A DNA stretch of 64,000 bases from Hypomesus transpacificus. Lineage: Eukaryota > Chordata > Actinopteri > Osmeriformes > Osmeridae. Positions 12,401-22,504 of the stretch are shown here, piece by piece. Location of the stretch: the NCBI RefSeq assembly GCF_021917145.1, contig NC_061061.1, forward strand, positions 1 to 64,000. Reading direction: 5' to 3'. The notes beneath the pieces are model-generated. The model was not told the origin of the DNA. It saw only the letters and a program-made list of their open reading frames with translations, and searched no databases. A program made the translations under genes and the position numbers. Numbering within the stretch: position 1 is the stretch's first letter; every line of letters starts with the position of its first letter.

Positions 12401-15400
12401 AACCTGTCACTAGAACCCTGGCTCCATCCACTGCTCCCAAACCTGGGGAGGCCAGATGCATGCTGGGATAGAAGACACAGGAGAGTTCCAGTGTTCCACA
12501 CAGCAGCACTGGGGGGAGGGGCTTACAGACAGCTGACCTTTACTGCTGGTCACAAACCTTCTTAATGAAGGGAAAATAGTGAGCATAGTAGCAGGTACTG
12601 GGACATAATGTCCACACACACAGCTGCTGGACTGCAAGTCAACCACACAGATGGATTGGAATAATGGGTGCAATATAATGCAGGCCCTGAATAGACAACA
12701 GGCAAGATCTGTTAACAGTCATAACCAAACAGCTGAGATCAAACTGTTTTTGCCTTACGTAAAACTAGTCCGAGCAGGAAGCTTCATCCAAGCAGGAAGC
12801 TTCGTCAGAGCATACACACACAGCAGCATCACACAGGAAGCCGGCCTTGTCACTTCCTTCTATCGTATGTGATGACACCTGCAGGTGTGGAAGCCTTGGT
12901 TCCTGCTAGCGCCCCTCACCCCCAGGAACACATACACCCTTATCTGACTGGTGAGGGTCAGTCAAAACAAAGTGCCATCATCAATCAAGACTTGCAAAAA
13001 CCCCCCAGGCCTCAGTCCCTGCAGCTCACAGTGTGCGGCCCTGGGACACCCTCCCGCTCCATACAGATCACTGCTGGGAGGGACCAGGGAGTTCTGCTTC
13101 CACCACCGGCCCATGACCTGGGAGTCTAACAGGACGCGTCGAGGAGAGATGTTCTCAAACTAAACCTCAACACTCCTAACTTTCGTTTTGCCGGGACGTG
13201 TGGAAGAGGCGATTGGCCTGGAGGGTTAGAGTTAGAGAAGCTCGATTCCTGGATCCCTCCCCTACAGGTGGATGGGTACCATGTGGATCCACAGCAGACA
13301 AAGACAGAGACTCCACCAGCCTGGGGCTAACTGGAGACCACAGCTCCACCAGCCTGGGGCTAACTGGAGACCACAGCTCCACCAGCCTGGGGCTAACTGG
13401 AGACCACAGCTCCACCAGCCTGGGGCTAACTGGAGACCACAGCTCCACCAACCTGGGGCTAAATGGAGACCACAGCTCCACCAGCCTGGGGCTAACTGGA
13501 GACCACAGCTCCACCAGCCTGGGGCTAACTGGAGACCACAGCTCCACCAGCCTGGGGCTAACTGGAGACCACAGCTCCACCAGCCTGGGGCTAACTGGAG
13601 ACCACAGCTCCACCAACCTGGGGCTAAATGGAGACCACAGCTCCACCAGCCTGGGGCTAACTGGAGACCACAGCTCCACCAACCTGGGGCTAACTGGAGA
13701 CCACAGCTCCACCAACCTGGGGCTAACTGGAGACCACAGCTCCACCAGCCTGGGGCTAACTGGAGACCACAGCTCCACCAGCCTGGGGCTAACTGGAGAC
13801 CACAGCTCCACCAACCTGGGGCTAAATGGAGACCACAGCTCCACCAACCTGGGGCTAACTGGAGACCACAGCTCCACCAGCCTGGGGCTAAATGGAGACC
13901 ACAGCTCCACCAGCCTGGGGCTAACTGGAGACCACAGCTCCACCAGCCTGGGGCTAACTGGAGACCACAGCTCCACCAGCCTGGGGCTAACTGGAGACCA
14001 CAGCTCCACCAACCTGGGGCTAACTGGAGACCACAGCTCCACCAGCCTGGGGCTAACTGGAGACCACAGCTCCACCAGCCTGGGGCTAACTGGAGACCAC
14101 AGCTCCACCAACCTGGGGCTAAATGGAGACCACAGCTCCACCAGCCTGGGGCTAACTGGAGACCACAGCTCCACCAGCCTGGGGCTAACTGGAGACCACA
14201 GCTCCACCAACCTGGGGCTAAATGGAGACCACAGCTCCACCAGCCTGGGGCTAACTGGAGACCACAGCTCCACCAGCCTGGGGCTAACTGGAGACCACAG
14301 CTCCACAGTCTATAATGTGCCGAGATCCACTTATCCAATTCTGCACTTCTGATCCTTGGTTTTCCGCTGTCTTTCTATATCCGCCATTTGTGTGTCCCTT
14401 TGGATAGAAGAGCCTGAATCAAATGTGATGTACGTGATGGTGAGTGTGAGAGCTGCTTGTCCTGCCAGGTTGACACACTGCTGACCCTGGAGGCAGCAGC
14501 AGACATATTACATTCATCTGAATCATTGATATTCTTCACACAGCATTCTGTGTGAGAGGCCGTCTATTCATTTAACTACAGCAGGAAATTGCGTTTTAAT
14601 GAGATTTGGTCATATCAATCACATTCTGGGTTGGGCAGACTAAACGCATGCTTTACTGGGAAACATTGTAATATTCAAATCGTGCACTAGCAATTACGAG
14701 TAGAGATAAAAACAAAAGAATAGGATTTTGTACCCCCCCCCCCCCCCCCCCCCCCCCCCCGTGACTTCATATACAAAGGGACTGTGATCGCTGCAGATCC
14801 CAGGTAGTCTCTAGCCCCTGGTGCAGCTCATCACACTGGGGACGCATGCGAGCGGGAACGCAGCGTGAAGGATCAGAACAATGGCCTTCTGAGGCCAGGG
14901 GCTCACAAAAGGTACTAACCCAACCGCCCGGTTCCCACACTAGACAATGCCATTCGTCTAGTCCGCTAACGTTAGCCAACAGCAAACCGAAGACAGACAA
15001 TACCCGTCGTAGCACCATTTAATGCCTGGGACGTTTCCCCGGCGACAATGTCACTGATTTATAGAATTACATCGGAAAACTATGAAAGACCGCTGTCGTT
15101 GTTATTTCTCAAAAAGCAAATGTCCCTGTTGGCTCTTAAGGTGTGACAATGTTTAGGTAGTTTGGCTAAAAAAGCGATTACCCAAACATAACTTAAGGTC
15201 AGTATTCATTATTAAGCAGAACTTATTCGTGAAGACGACTTTTTAATTCGCTGGCTTTCTTAACGTAATATCAACCACGCTACTGCACCGGGTAGCTGGT
15301 AAGCGGCTAGTCTATTTAATTTGCTAACACTCCGCAAACGTGAGCTAGCCACCATCATTCCATTATAACCGAATTCCCGATGCTTGGGCTTCGAGCTAGC

Positions 15401-15986
15401 TAGCTACCTAGTTGCTAACTAGCTAATTGTCTTCCTAGCAGCTGTCTAGATTAGCTAGCGACCCTGGTATCTAGTGCTAGGTACCAGCTTACTAACACAA
15501 TGACAATCATGGAGACAATAACAGTTAGAGAACGGAACGAAACAACAACGTTAATGATTGCATAAGTACTGACAGCTAGTCAACAGTAAAATGAAAGCAA
15601 GTGGCTAGCTACGCACTCTATCCACTAGCTACTTTCAATTTCCATTCTTTCACAACTTGTCTGGCTAGCTACTGTAGCTCGCTAATATCAATTCCACTCC
15701 ACCCAAACCCCCTCCCCCATTTCTTCACCCAGTTTTAAAAAAATACATTTTTTTCCAGTTATTTTTGGCACCGTTTCTTACCCGGAGTAAGCCTGTTTTC
15801 GCCTCCAATGGGTGGGGGAGACATCGAGTGCGAAGGGCTGTCAGCCGCCGGACGGAGGTTGCATCTTTGGGGGGACGGGGTGCTCGGAGTCCCCGTTAGC
15901 GGATTGCACCTTCTCCGCTTCGGAGACTGAGGACTGAGTAGGGCCTCAAACTCCATTGAGCGCTTTAACGTTGCTCCACACGCCAT
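3479..15986 (-). CDS. akirin1: Akirin-1, complete, five coding exons
   Basis: Akirins are small nuclear adaptor proteins that link transcription factors to chromatin remodellers; AKIRIN2 also brings proteasomes into the nucleus. Exons (minus): 15986-15782, 7186-7055, 6912-6784, 6207-6136 and 3489-3479, totalling 549 nt or 182 aa. Exon 1 gives [19 protein letters not shown] and the nuclear-localisation motif SPKRRRCNP. Exon 2 gives [20 protein letters not shown]. Exon 3 gives [20 protein letters not shown]. Exon 4 gives [19 protein letters not shown]. Exon 5 contributes only 11 coding nt, completing the conserved C-terminal SYVS. Every junction has GT-AG ends and consistent phase. AKIRIN1 was preferred over AKIRIN2 because of the neighbouring rhbdl2 (human 1p34 order) and the [13 protein letters not shown] start. 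Intron 1 (8.6 kb) holds Kolobok and hAT elements and two large minisatellites. Intron 3 is filled by an A-box array. Intron 4 holds a 28-bp minisatellite split by a hAT. Confidence 0.95.
3592..3760. repeat. about 31-bp minisatellite
   Basis: Five or so copies of a unit built on TGAATACATAGACCTGACTA with GACTGTGTTGTC, in akirin1 intron 4 close upstream (minus strand) of the last exon. Confidence 0.85.
4264..4647. repeat. 28-bp minisatellite, left half
   Basis: Units of 28 bp (CCACGTGAGGCTGGTGATGA then TGCATGTG), about 14 copies, with variants CCACCTGAGG and single-triplet deletions. Many units carry the E-box CACGTG. The array is continuous with 5692-6105 apart from an inserted transposon. 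It lies in akirin1 intron 4. Confidence 0.95.
4648..5691. mobile_element. non-autonomous hAT element (1044 bp)
   Basis: The ends are TAGGGCTGTCACGATAAG and, inverted at the right, TAGGCCTGTCGCGATAGTC. The element is flanked by an exact 8-bp direct duplication GTGCCACC (4640-4647 and 5692-5699), the hallmark of hAT insertion. Both flanks are units of the 28-bp minisatellite, so the array existed before the insertion. No transposase frame is visible inside. Confidence 0.88.
5692..6105. repeat. 28-bp minisatellite, right half
   Basis: Continuation of the array at 4264-4647 after the hAT insertion, about 15 units. It ends about 30 bp before the donor of akirin1 exon 4 (6135-6134). Confidence 0.95.
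6247..6780 (+). repeat. tandem array of tRNA-like A-box units
   Basis: About 18 units of 26-31 bp, each with GGTATAGCTCAGTGGTAGTG followed by TGAGGG and a variable G run. The core matches the RNA polymerase III A-box of tRNA genes and SINE heads. No B-box follows. The array fills most of the 576-bp akirin1 intron 3 (6783-6208) and lies antisense to that gene. Confidence 0.9.
7187..8416. other. akirin1 intron 1, 3'-proximal part, no gene seen
   Basis: AT-rich intronic sequence between akirin1 exon 2 and the Kolobok element. I see no coding exon or defined repeat, only a short T run near 7800. Confidence 0.45.
8421..10093 (+). mobile_element. Kolobok-type DNA transposon with THAP relic
   Basis: The inverted ends are AGGGGTCATTGATTG at the left and AGGGGTGATTGACTG (complement) at the right. 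They are flanked by TTAA at 8417-8420 and 10094-10097, the target duplication typical of Kolobok. From 8731 the plus strand reads [20 protein letters not shown] then SLPKEP, a THAP zinc-finger N-terminus, followed by a stop and frameshifted remnants ([12 protein letters not shown]). The transposase is mostly deleted. A short SINE/LINE tail-like piece (TTCATTTAGCAGACGCTTTTA-type) sits near 9430-9470. Part of the element recurs inverted at 43556-44022. Confidence 0.8.
8731..8880 (+). pseudogene. THAP-domain exon relic of the Kolobok element
   Basis: Starts at an ATG and encodes the C2CH-type signature start (Cys-x4-Cys, then SLPKEP). It is interrupted by a TGA after about 33 codons, and the rest of the domain continues in another frame. 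It cannot make a full THAP protein as read here. Confidence 0.65.
10190..10320 (-). mobile_element. possible SINE fragment
   Basis: The complement contains CTGGGTTCGAATGCTGCC, which resembles a polymerase III B-box, preceded by degraded tRNA-like sequence. No intact A-box or tail is seen. Confidence 0.3.
10496..11486 (+). mobile_element. internally deleted hAT element with BED zinc finger
   Basis: The ends are TAGGGCTGCAACGATTAGTC and, inverted, TAGGGCTGCAACAAAC, with subterminal repeats of ATTAGTCGA. Flanks are CTGCTGGGT and CTGCGGGT, compatible with a degraded 8-bp duplication. Around 10757-10875 the plus strand reads [19 protein letters not shown] then [10 protein letters not shown], a BED zinc finger (Cys-x2-Cys...His-x4-His), followed by a GTGAG donor-like site. 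The catalytic hAT domain is absent. Confidence 0.8.
11690..12225. repeat. GC-rich 17-bp minisatellite
   Basis: About 30 copies of GGGGCCCGGGGGAACAG and its variants (with ACGCCCGGGGGAACAG), in akirin1 intron 1. The unit is highly CG- and palindrome-rich (CCCGGG). Long proline-rich frames on the minus strand are products of the repeat. Confidence 0.93.
12300..13300. other. akirin1 intron 1, no gene seen
   Basis: Non-repetitive intronic sequence between two minisatellites. No splice-supported exon found. Confidence 0.4.
13305..14310. repeat. 33-bp minisatellite, about 30 copies
   Basis: Very uniform 33-bp units (CTCCACCAGCCTGGGGCTAA then CTGGAGACCACAG), differing mainly by AGCCTGG versus AACCTGG and AACTGG versus AAATGG. 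Because 33 is divisible by three, several frames stay open for over 340 codons on both strands. These are not genes. The array lies in akirin1 intron 1. Confidence 0.95.
14734..14760. repeat. poly(C) tract
   Basis: Uninterrupted run of about 27 C in akirin1 intron 1. Its length is probably unreliable in assembly. Confidence 0.9.
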
Positions 15987-17300
15987 TGTGGCTGAATAAA
16001 AGAGACGATAGTGAAGTATTGCGGAAACAAACACCCACAAAACGCACAGTACGCACTATAAAATATTTTAAATTTGCTTTCTTCGGTTGTTGCGTCGCTG
16101 TGGTTGCTTTCAGCAGCGGTAAAAGAATAGACCAGCGCGGCGGCGTCGCCAGCTGCCGTACCGCTGCTGAATTTCTAGAACGTCACAGGGCAGATTAGAC
16201 TGTACCATTTGTAAAGAAAAGAAGGGAGGATACATTTTCAAATGTATACTTTAAACGCGAAATCGTATCATTCAAACAATGAATTATTATTATTTCAATA
16301 AACATCATTTTTAGAGAGATATTATTAGTGTCGCAAATGTGTTTTAATAGCTCATCAAACACATTCTACGAACTTTGTTACTACAAGTCGACCCTACAGT
16401 TCACGTAAATTGTTTAAAATTCAGGCTTCACGAGAACGGAATGGATTCATTTACACTTTCGGAGGCTCATCTCTTTATTCACACGTTTACTGAACTTAAT
16501 CTTCGATGATTATTCAAAGCTGTAACGTCAAATATGCAAATGTTGCCTGTATTACTTTTTTTACTTTAGTATCTTGCTAGCTAATCCTATCAACAACCGC
16601 CTACTTGATTTAGGCCCACAGCGTTGACAGCTGATTCATTAACCCTCGATCGCATGCCAATTTACTCTTTTAGTTCATTTCCTTGCCATTGTCTCTTTAA
16701 GATACAACTCTAGATCTCACCCTTCTGACGCCTTAACTTCATATTGTTTATGATGGGATCATGTCACGTAAGATCTGCTTTCCAGAGGCAAGATTCTTAC
16801 TTAGGTCAACTACTCCTAGTTTCCTATGCCACTTATCAAGACAGAGTCATGTAAACAATCTGACATTGTGATGTTTACTATGATGATGCCGGGATGACAT
16901 CATGTCCCTTGTGACAGGGCAGAAGGTTGAAACATCCACAACATCTCCCTCACTACACGTTCACCAGCCCAGGTTACACATGGTAGTTTTGACTATGGAG
17001 TCAAGTCCCACGTGCCTCCAGGCCGCGTGCTGCCAGGCCGCGTGAAGAGATGCAGTCTACAGCAGGTTTACGGACGCTCAGTCGTGTGAACCACTGAGGT
17101 GGGTGGAGGGGAAACCATCCACCATGTTCATCTCCTCATCCCAGACATGTCCTCCATGTTGATGGTGTGTGGTCATGGTTGAACTGGGCAGATCAGATAC
17201 CAGACGCTGAGTTTGGCTCTGGAGCATAAGGGTTGACAACATCTTTAGTCTTGCCTCTAAACCCCCCACAACACCCACTGCCGGATTTCAGCATTCATTG
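15987..17300. other. akirin1 5' flank, no further gene seen
   Basis: Holds the akirin1 5'UTR and presumably its promoter (no clear TATA box). Beyond about 16.2 kb it is AT-rich with no recognisable exon or element. Confidence 0.45.
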
Positions 17301-17311
17301 ACATTATTTAA

Positions 17312-18357
17312 TTGAACCACGCCAAAACAGAACTTCTCATCATCCCAGCCAAACCCTCCATCTCCCACAATCTCTCAATCACCCTGGGATCCGTGACAGT
17401 GACCCCTTCATCCTCTGCCAGGAACCTCGGGGTGACCAGCTCTCCCTCACAGCCCACATTGCTGCAGTCTCCCGGTCTTGTAGATTCACCCTCTACAACA
17501 TCCGGAAAATCAGGAGATACCTGTCTGAGTATTCCACCCAGCTGCTTGTCCAAGCACTGGTCCTCTCCAAGTTGGACTACTGCAACTCCCTGCTCGCCAG
17601 TCTCCCAGCATGTGCAACCCGCCCTCTCCAGAGGATTCAGAACGCAGCAGCCCGCCTGGTCTTCAACCTACCCAGACGCACCCATGTCACCCCGACTCCT
17701 CATCTCCCTTCACTGGCTACCCATCACGGCCCGTATCAGATTCAAGACCCTGGTACTGACCTTCCGAGCGGTGAACGGGACTGCACCGACTACATCAAGT
17801 CTCTCCTCCTGCCCTAAACCCCCACCCGCCACCTACGGTCTTCTTCTGACAACCGTCTGGTGGTCCCTCTGCTCAAGAGCGCCCGGTCCCAACACAAGCT
17901 CTTCTCCTGTCTGGGCCCCCTGTGGTGGAATCAACTCCCCACCTCCATCAGGGACACTGACTGTCTCTCCACCTTCAAGAAAAGGCTCAAGACTCACTTG
18001 TTCCGGGAATACAACGGCACCTAGGAATGATTTGCTGGACCTGATGTTAGTTTCCTCCAGGATCACAATGACTCTTACTTAGAGACTTGTTGCTCTTGTT
18101 GGTTAGCTTTAACTGATTTAAAACTGTTGCTTGCTTTTCTACAGGTACACTCCTGCACTTTTTTGAGGTCATGTTGTTTAATTGTAACTTGTTTAACTAC
18201 ATGCTCTTATGGTTCTTCCCTTTGGCACTTATTTTTGGTTTATCACAATGTATGCTTCATGTTTGGCTACCCGCAATATTGGTGGATATTTCGGTGTTAT
18301 GATCAGTGACCTATGCACTTTTGTAAAGCTCTCTCTTGGAAGTCGCTTTGGATAAAA
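17312..18357 (+). mobile_element. L2-type LINE, 3' fragment of the reverse-transcriptase ORF
   Basis: In shifting plus-strand frames it reads NHAKTELLIIPAKPS, LVLSKLDYCNSLLASLPAC, RIQNAAARLVFNLPRRTHV and LISLHWLPITARIRFKTLVL, then DCLSTFKKRLKTHLF. This is the C-terminal part of L2/CR1-clade reverse transcriptases. It then has a 3' tail ending GCTTTGGATAAAAGCGTC. Several frameshifts make it non-functional. A long (TC)n tract follows at once. Confidence 0.85.
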
Positions 18358-18359
18358 GC

Positions 18360-18445
<86 letters not shown>
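18358..18445. repeat. (TC)n microsatellite
   Basis: About 40 CT repeats directly abutting the L2 tail, then degenerate CT-rich sequence to about 18530. Confidence 0.95.
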
Positions 18446-18449
<4 letters not shown>

Positions 18450-18544
18450 TTCACTATCTCTCCCTCCCCCCTCTCACTATCTATCTTTCTCTCCCCGTCT
18501 GTCACCATCTGTATCTCTCACTATCTCTCTCTCCACACTAAGTT

Positions 18545-18890
18545 GCGAATAAGTCATTTTTCAGTGAAGCCAAAAACCCAACACAAAGGGTATTGTCCAG
18601 CCTCACCTTTAATGTTTAAATAATGGCTTACACAAGCTCTACTATTACTATTCACAAGACACAACACACAGAAGAAGAAAAAAGAGAATGAGTCAAACTA
18701 GCTGCCAGTAGTCTCTGTCCCTCATCAGCAGAGTACCAGCCTCCATGTTCCACCTGGCTCTCTTCATGACCTTTGACCTGCTTACCTCAGCGCTCTGCTC
18801 GTCGTCACGTGGAGGACATTGTATACAGTCCCACAATGCAACTGGCTAGGCATTCATCTACAGAAGGTCACTCACATGTCGTCCTGTCTG
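18545..18890. other. intergenic, no feature seen
   Basis: Short unique stretch between the L2-associated microsatellite and the next minisatellite. No gene recognised. Confidence 0.4.
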
Positions 18891-18894
18891 GTTC

Positions 18895-19850
18895 ACCTGT
18901 TCTCCTGTCCCCCAGTCCTCCTGTCCCCCTGTCTTCCTGTCCCCCTGTCTTCCTGTCCCCCTGTCCTCCTGTCCTCCTGTCCCCCTGTCTTCATGTACTC
19001 CTGTCTTCCTGTCCCCCTGTCTTCCTGTACACCTGTCTTCCTGTCCCCCTGTCTTCCTGTACTCCTGTCCTCCTGTCCCCCTGTCTTCCTGTACTCCTGT
19101 CTTCCTGTCCCCCTGTCCTCCTGTCCTCCTGTCTTCCTGTCCCCCTGTCTTCATGTACTCCTGTCTTCCTGTCCCCCTGTCTTCATGTACTCCTGTCTTC
19201 CTGTCCCCCTGTCTTCATGTACTCCTGTCTTCCTGTCCGCCTGTCTTCATGTACTCCTGTCTTCCTGTCCCCCTGTCTTCCTGTCCCCCTGTCTGCCTGT
19301 ACTCCTGTCCCCCTGTCTTCCTGTACTTCTGTCTTCCTGTCTTCCTGTCCCCCTGTCTTCCTGTCTACCTGTCCCCCTGTCTTCCTGTCCCCCTGTCTTC
19401 CTGTCCCCCTGTCTACCTGTCCCCCTGTCTTCCTGTCCCCCTGTCTTCCTGTCCTCCTGTCTACCTGTCCCCCTGTCTTCCTGTACTTCTGTCTTCCTGT
19501 CCCCCTGTCTTCCTGTACTCCTGTCTGCCTGTACTCCTGTCCCCCTGTCTTCCTGTCCCCCTGTCTTCCTGTACTCCTGTCTTCCTGTCCCCCTGTCTTC
19601 CTGTACTCCTGTCTGCCTGTACTCCTGTCCCCCTGTCTTCCTGTCCCCCTGTCTTCCTGTACTCCTGTCTTCCTGTCCCCCTGTCTGCCTGTACTCCTGT
19701 CCCCCTGTCTTCCTGTACTTCTGTCTTCCTGTCCCCCTGTACTTCTGTCTTCCTGTCCCCCTGTCTTCCTGTCCCCCTGTCTTCCTGTCCCCCTGTCTAC
19801 CTGTCCCCCTGTCTTCCTGTACTCCTGTACTCCTGTCCCCCTGTCCTTGT
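18895..19850. repeat. CCTGTCTTCCTGTCCCC minisatellite
   Basis: Pyrimidine-rich array of 9-10-bp half units (CCTGTCTTC, CTGTCCCC, CTGTACTC) arranged in longer composite units over about 950 bp, downstream of cnr2. Open frames rich in L-S-P-C are artefacts of the repeat. Confidence 0.93.
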
Positions 19851-19959
19851 TTATCACACGACTATCTTACTTTACACAACACTTTTTACTTTCCATCATT
19901 AAAATACTGTAACAAACTACTGAATTATCTAGCTACTACCTTGACATTCTCTACAATGC

Positions 19960-20212
19960 CTCACCCCTCCAGTCCTCCTGTCCTCCACCCCACCACCCCA
20001 ACCCTCCACCTCACCACCCCAACCCTTCACCCCTCCAGTCCTCCTATCCTCCACCCCACCACCCCAACCCTCCACCCCTCCAGTCCTCCTGTCCTCCATC
20101 CCTCCTGTCCTCCACCCCAACCCTCCACCCCTCCAGTCCTCCTGTCCTGCATCCCTCCTGTCCTCCACCCCACCCCTCCAGTCCTCCACCCCAACCCTCC
20201 ACCCTTCCCCAA
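19960..20212. repeat. CCTCCAGTCCTCCTGTCCTC repeat
   Basis: C-rich degenerate repeats of CCACCCCTCCAGTCCTCC type, directly abutting the cnr2 stop codon. They would form the start of its 3'UTR on the minus strand. Confidence 0.85.
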
Positions 20213-21548
20213 CTACCCACTGGTGTGCAGCTGCTTGTTCACCCTCCCTGAGACAGAGTCCACCGTGCAGGTGTTCCCTTCTGCCCTGTCCTCCTCCAGG
20301 GCCATGCTGAAGCTTTTACTCTCTGCTGTGGGCAGGGCTGGAGCCGAGTCCCCCGACCCCATGGGCCTCTGGCAGCCCCCCAGCCCCCACAGCCTCGCCG
20401 CCAGCCGCAGCAGCGCCCCCCTCAGCTCCCTGCAGCGCAGGGCGTAGAGCAGCGGGTTCACGGCCGAGTTGACGAGACACAGCGTGCTGCAGAAGGCGAA
20501 GGCCCTCTGCTGAGAGCGGTTTAAGTGCCTCCTCACGTCCTCCAGCATGAAGGCCAGCACAGGCACCCAGCAGCCCACCAGGATGAGCAGGATGAGCCCC
20601 AGAGTGCGCGCCAGGCGGATGTCCATCCTCATGCGGGACTGCCCCGCCGGCGCCCCCTGCAGGCTGCTCATGGAGGCCTCGTGCTGGTGAGCCCTCCACA
20701 GCACCAGGCCGTACGCCCCCAGGATGAGCCCCAGCAACGCCAGGATGAAGCTGGCCCAGCACAGCATGTAGCAGGGCGGGATGTAGGGGAACAGGTCAGA
20801 GCAGGGCGAGTGGAGGCCGCCTGGGCAGCGCCAGCCCATCAGAGGCAGGAAAGAGATGAGGAGCACAAGGCTCCACAGGCCCAGCAGGGCGAGCAGGGCG
20901 CGGCGGCGGGTGAGCAGCGCGTGGTAGCGGGCCGCGTGGTGGATGCAGACGTAGCGGTCCAATGCCGTCAGCAGCAGGCTGCCCACAGAGCCGGAGAAAG
21001 CCATCGTGACGCCGCCCAGCTTGAACAGGTACGTGGCCGGGCTGTCACAGCGCTTGAACAGGTGGAAGTCCAGGAAGTTGACGGTGAAGAAGCAGCTGGC
21101 AAAGATGTCCGCCAGGGCGAGGCTGCCGATGAACAGGTAGGAGGGGCGTCTCCGCAGGGGAGCGCTGGCCGCGATCACGCCCAGAACCAGCAGGTTCTCC
21201 AGGAGGGTGATGGGACCGGCCAGGAAGCAGATGGAGCCAATGGCTACCTGCTCGGGATGCTTCAGAACCATGTAGCGAGTCAGATCCTTACACGAGCGGT
21301 TGGGTTGGACCGCTGGGGTCAGAAGAAGAGACAGAACACATGGAGCAGGTCTCAGCAGGGTTATGGGTCAGGGTTAAAGGTCAGGGGTCAGAGCCAGCAG
21401 GGATGACAGCTACTATTCCAGACAGCTCTGGGTTGATGACAGGATGAGATAAGGCTGTGATCGTCATTTCAATGTCATTTATTTCTAAGGTTAAGATATA
21501 CATACCCATGGGAAGAGCTGTAGGACGACTCTGATTGGCTGTCAGCAT
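20213..21548 (-). CDS. cnr2: Cannabinoid receptor 2 (class A GPCR)
   Basis: A seven-helix plasma-membrane receptor for endocannabinoids (2-AG, anandamide), coupled to Gi in mammals. The main exon is 21312-20213. It carries TM1 (LLENLLVLGVI), TM2 (YLFIGSLALADI), the TM3 end DRYVCI, LPLMGWRC and an extracellular-loop-2 cysteine pair, CWVP in TM6, and NSAVNPLLYALR (NPxxY) in TM7, plus a serine-rich tail. RRRPSYLFIGSLA, VGSLLLTALDRY and LWRAHQHEAS match CB2 better than CB1. The main exon opens after a CCCCAG acceptor and in frame reads VQPNRSCKDLTRYMVLKH. I therefore add a candidate first exon, 21548-21506 (MLTANQSRPTALPM, donor GTATGT), which has the right phase. The joined CDS is 1143 nt, 380 aa. 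If that exon is wrong, translation could start at the Met at 21271. NQS and NRS are possible N-glycosylation sites. Confidence 0.92.
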
Positions 21549-21616
21549 TGCTGCTGGTGTGTGTAGCTCCTCCCATCCCTCCATCCCTCCTTCAGAGCAC
21601 AGAGGCACATTAAACA

Positions 21617-21712
21617 GTCGGTCACAAGTCACATTAAATACTCGGTCACAAGTCACATTAAACACTCGGTCACAAGTCACATTAAACACTCGGTCACAAG
21701 TCACATTCTCTC
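21617..21712. repeat. 24-bp repeat
   Basis: Four copies of CACATTAAACACTCGGTCAC with AAGT, just upstream of the candidate cnr2 first exon. Confidence 0.85.
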
Positions 21713-21949
21713 TTCACATTAAACAATCTGAGCAACACCAACATGTGTGTGTGTGTCTCTGCCATTCGACACCAGCAGTATTACTACTCTGTTGTGGCAT
21801 TAAAAAGAGAAGTTCTGGTATTAGTTCCAAATGTGACCACTAGATGGGAACATTTCTCTGCTTTCTGAAAAACATTCATGAGGCTGAAAATTATGTTTTT
21901 CAGTTTCATGAAAGCAGACGGACAGAGGGACCCCTTTTACAGTAACAAT

Positions 21950-22040
21950 TATCAATAAAACATCATATTAATATGGGTAATATACAATATGTTCATTAAT
22001 AAAAAAATATTAATATGGGTAATATACAATATGTTCATTA
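21950..22040. repeat. short direct repeat
   Basis: ATTAATATGGGTAATATACA with ATATGTTCATTAA occurs twice in tandem. Confidence 0.7.
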
Positions 22041-22119
22041 ACAAAACTCAGACATCTTGATAAGAATAATCATAATGAATATAATACTTATTGGAAAAAT
22101 AAATCAAGTAACATGAACA

Positions 22120-22203
22120 GGGAGAGAGATGGAGAGACAGAGAGAGTCAGAAAGGACAGAGAGAGACAGACAGAGAAAGAGAGAAAGAGCGCGAGGAGAG
22201 CAG

Positions 22204-22236
<33 letters not shown>

Positions 22237-22245
22237 CGATTGACA
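22120..22245. repeat. (GA)-rich low-complexity tract
   Basis: Degenerate GAGAGA sequence with interspersed CAGA, non-coding. Confidence 0.8.
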
Positions 22246-22504
22246 GGTAAAAAAGGCCGCCCCCTTTCAGAATTGAAAGAAGGCATTCTAAAAATAGGAT
22301 CATAATGACTGAATCACCACTTCCATAGGTGATCTATGCAATCTTTAGATGAACCTGACAGGTTGTGCCAGAGCTTGGGCCAGACAGGGTAAACCCCCAG
22401 TACCTCAGGGGACGTTTGGGATGTTTTACACACAGCTGAGAAAAACACTGATTTGTAAATAAGCTCCAAAAGATTTGGCGCTGAACCACCAAAGCAACAC
22501 TAGC

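Noticed and set aside
13176-14352. Several open frames of 340-384 codons on both strands
   Set aside because: They are translations of a 33-bp tandem repeat. No splice, codon-use or homology support, and all frames look equally open.
14767-15018. An 83-codon minus-strand ORF starting [19 protein letters not shown], like a signal peptide
   Set aside because: It lies in akirin1 intron 1 beside a poly(C) tract, has no recognisable domain or splice partner, and is probably chance.
18773-20447. Frames of up to 542 codons with repeated Leu-Ser-Pro-Cys
   Set aside because: They translate the CCTGTCTTCCTGTCCCC array, and the longest runs antisense into cnr2.
20525-21406. A 293-codon plus-strand ORF
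   Set aside because: It is the antisense shadow of the GC-rich cnr2 exon and has no domain of its own.
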